This document shows, piece after piece, positions 62,139 to 64,000 of a DNA stretch of 64,000 nt. A program made the position numbers and the translations under genes. The stretch is taken from assembly GCA_944388145.1 (NCBI GenBank), contig CALXHQ010000004.1, positions 124,001 to 188,000 on the forward strand, written 5' to 3'. The notes below the pieces were generated by a model. The model searched no databases and was not told the origin of the DNA. It saw only the letters and a program-made list of their open reading frames with translations. Source of the DNA: an uncultured Gemmiger sp. GTDB taxonomy: Bacteria; Bacillota; Clostridia; Oscillospirales; Ruminococcaceae. Within the stretch, counting starts at the first letter, position 1; each line of letters starts with the position of its first letter.

Positions 62139-62261
62139 GCAAAGCTCCCCTCTCGTGGTTCAAAATTCCATGCGCCAATGCCCGGACCCACTCCCTGGGC
62201 CCAGGCGGCGCTTGCTGTTCGGTTGCGGCCTGCGCGGCAAAAAGCCGGCGCGGGCAATGGT

Positions 62262-62289
62262 ATTATAACAGAAAACCCGGGCGAACAAA
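62262..62289 (-). promoter_or_regulatory. Promoter of the GlmU-like/pth operon
   Basis: Minus strand: TTTGTT (62284-62289), 16 bases, TATAAT (62262-62267). The -10 is perfect, the -35 weak. Confidence 0.55.
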
Positions 62290-62330
62290 AGGCCGCCGGA
62301 CGAAAAATCTTTTGCGGAACCGTCCGCCGC

Positions 62331-62359
62331 TTGCAGCCGGGGGCCAAATGGCGTACACT
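62331..62359 (+). promoter_or_regulatory. Promoter of the macro-domain gene
   Basis: TTGCAG (62331-62336), 17 bases, TACACT (62354-62359), 27 bases before the start codon. Confidence 0.65.
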
Positions 62360-62386
62360 GTCAGTAGAGGAAAGGGAGGAATCGCC

Positions 62387-63421
62387 ATGCCGCTGATCAT
62401 TGTCCGCAACGACATCACCCATATGCAGGTGGACGCCATCGTCAATGCCGCCAATCCGTCGCTGTTGGGCGGCGGCGGGGTGGACGGCGCCATCCACCGG
62501 GCGGCAGGACCGGGCCTGCTGGCCGAATGCCGCACCCTGGGCGGCTGCCGCGTGGGCGAGGCCAAACTGACCGGCGGATACAACCTGCCCAGCCGGTACG
62601 TGATCCACACGGTGGGGCCGGTCTGGCAGGGCGGCAGCAGGGGCGAGGCGCAGGCCCTGGCCGCCTGTTACCGCAACGCGCTGCAGCTGGCCATTGCCCG
62701 CGGGTTTGAGACGGTGGCCTTCCCGCTGATCTCGGCGGGGGTGTACGGCTACCCCCGGGCCGAGGCATTTCAGGTGGCCACCGGGACAATCCAGGCCTTT
62801 TTGCAGCAGCAGGAGCTGCACGTCTATCTGGTGCTGTTCGACCGGGACTCCTTTGTGATCGGCGCCCAGCGCTACCGGGACATTGCCGCCTACATCGACG
62901 ACTGCTATGCCGGCGCCCACAGCGACCCACGGGCCCAGCAGCGGCGGCGGGCCGCACTGCTGGAGTGTGCCCCGGCGGAGAGCGCGCCGCTGTGCGCCCC
63001 CAGCGCGGCTTCCTTTCCGGCCGCAGCGGCCGAGCCCCCCGCAGCCGCATATCCGGGCCTGCGCGCGGCGCTGCGCCGGCTGGATGAAAGCTTTACCCAG
63101 ATGCTGCTGCGCAAAATCGATGAATCCGGCATGACCGACGCCCAGTGTTACAAGCGGGCCAATATCAGCCGCAAGCTGTTCTCCAAGATCCGGTCGGACC
63201 CCCACTACCGTCCCAGCAAGCCCACGGCGCTGGCCTTTGCCATCGCGCTGCAGCTGCCGCTGGAGGAGACCCGCAGCCTGCTGGCCAAGGCAGGGTTTGC
63301 ACTGTCCCATGCCAGCGTGGCGGATATTATTGTGGAATACTTCATCTCCCATGGCAACTACGATATTTTACAGATCAACGAGGCGCTGTTCGCCTTTGAC
63401 CAAAGCCTGCTGGGCTGCTAG
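62387..63421 (+). CDS. Macro-domain protein with C-terminal HTH-like domain
   Basis: A 344-aa protein. The macro domain (about 1-165) is complete: VDAIVNAANPSLLGGGGVDG, AIHRAAGPGLLAEC and ISAGVYGYP, typical of MacroD/YmdB enzymes that hydrolyse O-acetyl-ADP-ribose or ADP-ribosyl groups. An Ala/Pro/Arg-rich linker (about 175-230) leads to a helical domain (about 230-344) with QCYKRANISRKLFSKIRSD and YRPSKPTALAFAIAL, which looks like an HTH and recurs in Firmicutes with vWA proteins. GGGAGG lies 7 bases before ATG 62387. Confidence 0.88.
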   Translation: MPLIIVRNDITHMQVDAIVNAANPSLLGGGGVDGAIHRAAGPGLLAECRTLGGCRVGEAKLTGGYNLPSRYVIHTVGPVWQGGSRGEAQALAACYRNALQLAIARGFETVAFPLISAGVYGYPRAEAFQVATGTIQAFLQQQELHVYLVLFDRDSFVIGAQRYRDIAAYIDDCYAGAHSDPRAQQRRRAALLECAPAESAPLCAPSAASFPAAAAEPPAAAYPGLRAALRRLDESFTQMLLRKIDESGMTDAQCYKRANISRKLFSKIRSDPHYRPSKPTALAFAIALQLPLEETRSLLAKAGFALSHASVADIIVEYFISHGNYDILQINEALFAFDQSLLGC

Positions 63422-63479
63422 CCCGGCGGCAAATGTCGCCCGCCAGGTGACCTTTCCGGCGCGCAGATGGGATACAATC

Positions 63480-63520
63480 AGGCTGTAAGGAACACAAGAT
63501 CCTTACAGCCTGTTTTTTTT
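63480..63520 (+). terminator. Terminator after the macro-domain gene
   Basis: A perfect 12-bp stem (63480-63491 with 63500-63511) is followed by eight T. It separates the macro gene from the vWA gene. Confidence 0.93.
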
Positions 63521-63596
63521 ATCGCCGCCTGCGCGCAAGCGCCGGCGCCATTGGAACACCGCGGTTCCCCGGAACCCGCAGAAGGAGGAATTTTCC

Positions 63597-64000
63597 ATGA
63601 TGAATCTGTACAACAACAGCGCCCGCCCCGACAATACCCTGACCGAACTGGTATTTATTTTGGACCGCAGCGGTTCGATGTATGACCTGACCGGCGACAC
63701 CATCGGCGGCTTCAACTCGATGATCCGGGAGCAGAAGGCAAAGCCCGGCCGGGCAGTGGTGAGCACGGTGCTGTTCTCGGACAGGAGCATGGTGCTGCAC
63801 GATCGCATGCTGCTGGACAATATCCCCGTCATGACCCCGGCCGACTATATTCCCGACGGCAGCACGGCGCTGCTGGACGCCATCGGCGATGCGGTGAAAC
63901 ATATCCGCACAGTGCACCGGTATATCCGGCCGGAGGACCTGCCTGCCCGCACGCTGTTCATCATCACCACCGACGGCATGGAAAACAGCAGCCGCCGGTA
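63597..64000 (+). CDS. von Willebrand factor A domain protein, cut by right edge
   Basis: The first 134 or so residues of a vWA protein. The MIDAS metal site is complete at the start (LVFILDRSGSMYDL), with the Thr in PDGSTALLDAIGDAV and the Asp in LFIITTDGMENSS, so it should bind Mg2+ or Mn2+. This resembles TerY-type cytoplasmic vWA proteins. GAAGGAGG lies 8 bases before ATG 63597. It follows the macro-domain gene, a pairing that suggests a joint stress or ADP-ribose-related role. Confidence 0.85.
   Translation, partial: MMNLYNNSARPDNTLTELVFILDRSGSMYDLTGDTIGGFNSMIREQKAKPGRAVVSTVLFSDRSMVLHDRMLLDNIPVMTPADYIPDGSTALLDAIGDAVKHIRTVHRYIRPEDLPARTLFIITTDGMENSSRR

Overview
The window reads as chromosomal DNA of a GC-rich, Gram-positive, anaerobic Clostridia member. 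The best guess is an Oscillospirales gut bacterium near Faecalibacterium, Gemmiger or Subdoligranulum; that genus-level placement is inference. The signs are vegetative promoters (TTGACA, 16-17 bp, TATAAT), strong AGGAGG ribosome sites, a T-box leader, a perfect CIRCE/HrcA heat-shock module, SpoVT and SpoIID sporulation-type proteins, and Fe-S proteins. No prophage, insertion sequence, CRISPR array, rRNA or tRNA was found. Genes are tightly packed, and the many long open frames on the opposite strand of real genes are high-GC artefacts.

Layout. 1-10.7 kb (minus strand): an ABC-2 exporter, RqcH, Nif3-like protein, TrmK, a DUF1858 protein, two large membrane glycan-type proteins, a zinc-ribbon protein and a sigma factor. 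10.9-12.6 kb (minus): a 42-aa membrane peptide and an OadB-type Na+ pump subunit behind what looks like a yybP-ykoY (Mn2+) riboswitch with its own terminator. 12.7-21.6 kb: isoleucine/valine synthesis (ilvA-ridA, then T-box-ilvB-ilvN-ilvC-ilvD), interrupted by a divergent DUF815 ATPase. 21.6-28.2 kb: a sugar nucleotidyltransferase, a DUF4177 protein and the hrcA-grpE-dnaK-dnaJ chaperone cluster. 28.3-34.5 kb: SpoVT, a Nudix hydrolase, a repeat-rich zinc-ribbon membrane protein, a Crp/Fnr regulator with a candidate operator in its own promoter, a polytopic membrane protein and FtsW. 34.6-42 kb (minus): a very large membrane protein that joins a decayed CinA-like module to a SpoIID domain, then CinA, ThiI and a cysteine desulfurase. 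42-46.4 kb: a ferredoxin-type aldo/keto reductase and proCBA. 46.5-56 kb: envelope proteins (GH25 muramidase, DUF3810 protein, orphan 5'-nucleotidase C-terminal domain protein, PrsA-like lipoprotein) and a TPP-riboswitch-controlled thiamine transporter. 56-64 kb: Mfd, an acyltransferase, a stand-alone GlmU acetyltransferase domain with Pth, and a macro-domain protein followed by a von Willebrand A protein cut by the right edge.

How parts work together. RidA removes the reactive enamine released by IlvA, and IlvBNCD complete branched-chain synthesis under tRNA control. HrcA represses its own operon through CIRCE. The cysteine desulfurase can feed sulfur to ThiI. ProC, ProB and ProA form a complete glutamate-to-proline route. 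The most unusual items are the Mn2+-type riboswitch over an orphan OadB, the CinA-like/SpoIID fusion beside the true cinA, and the macro-domain/vWA pair at the right end.
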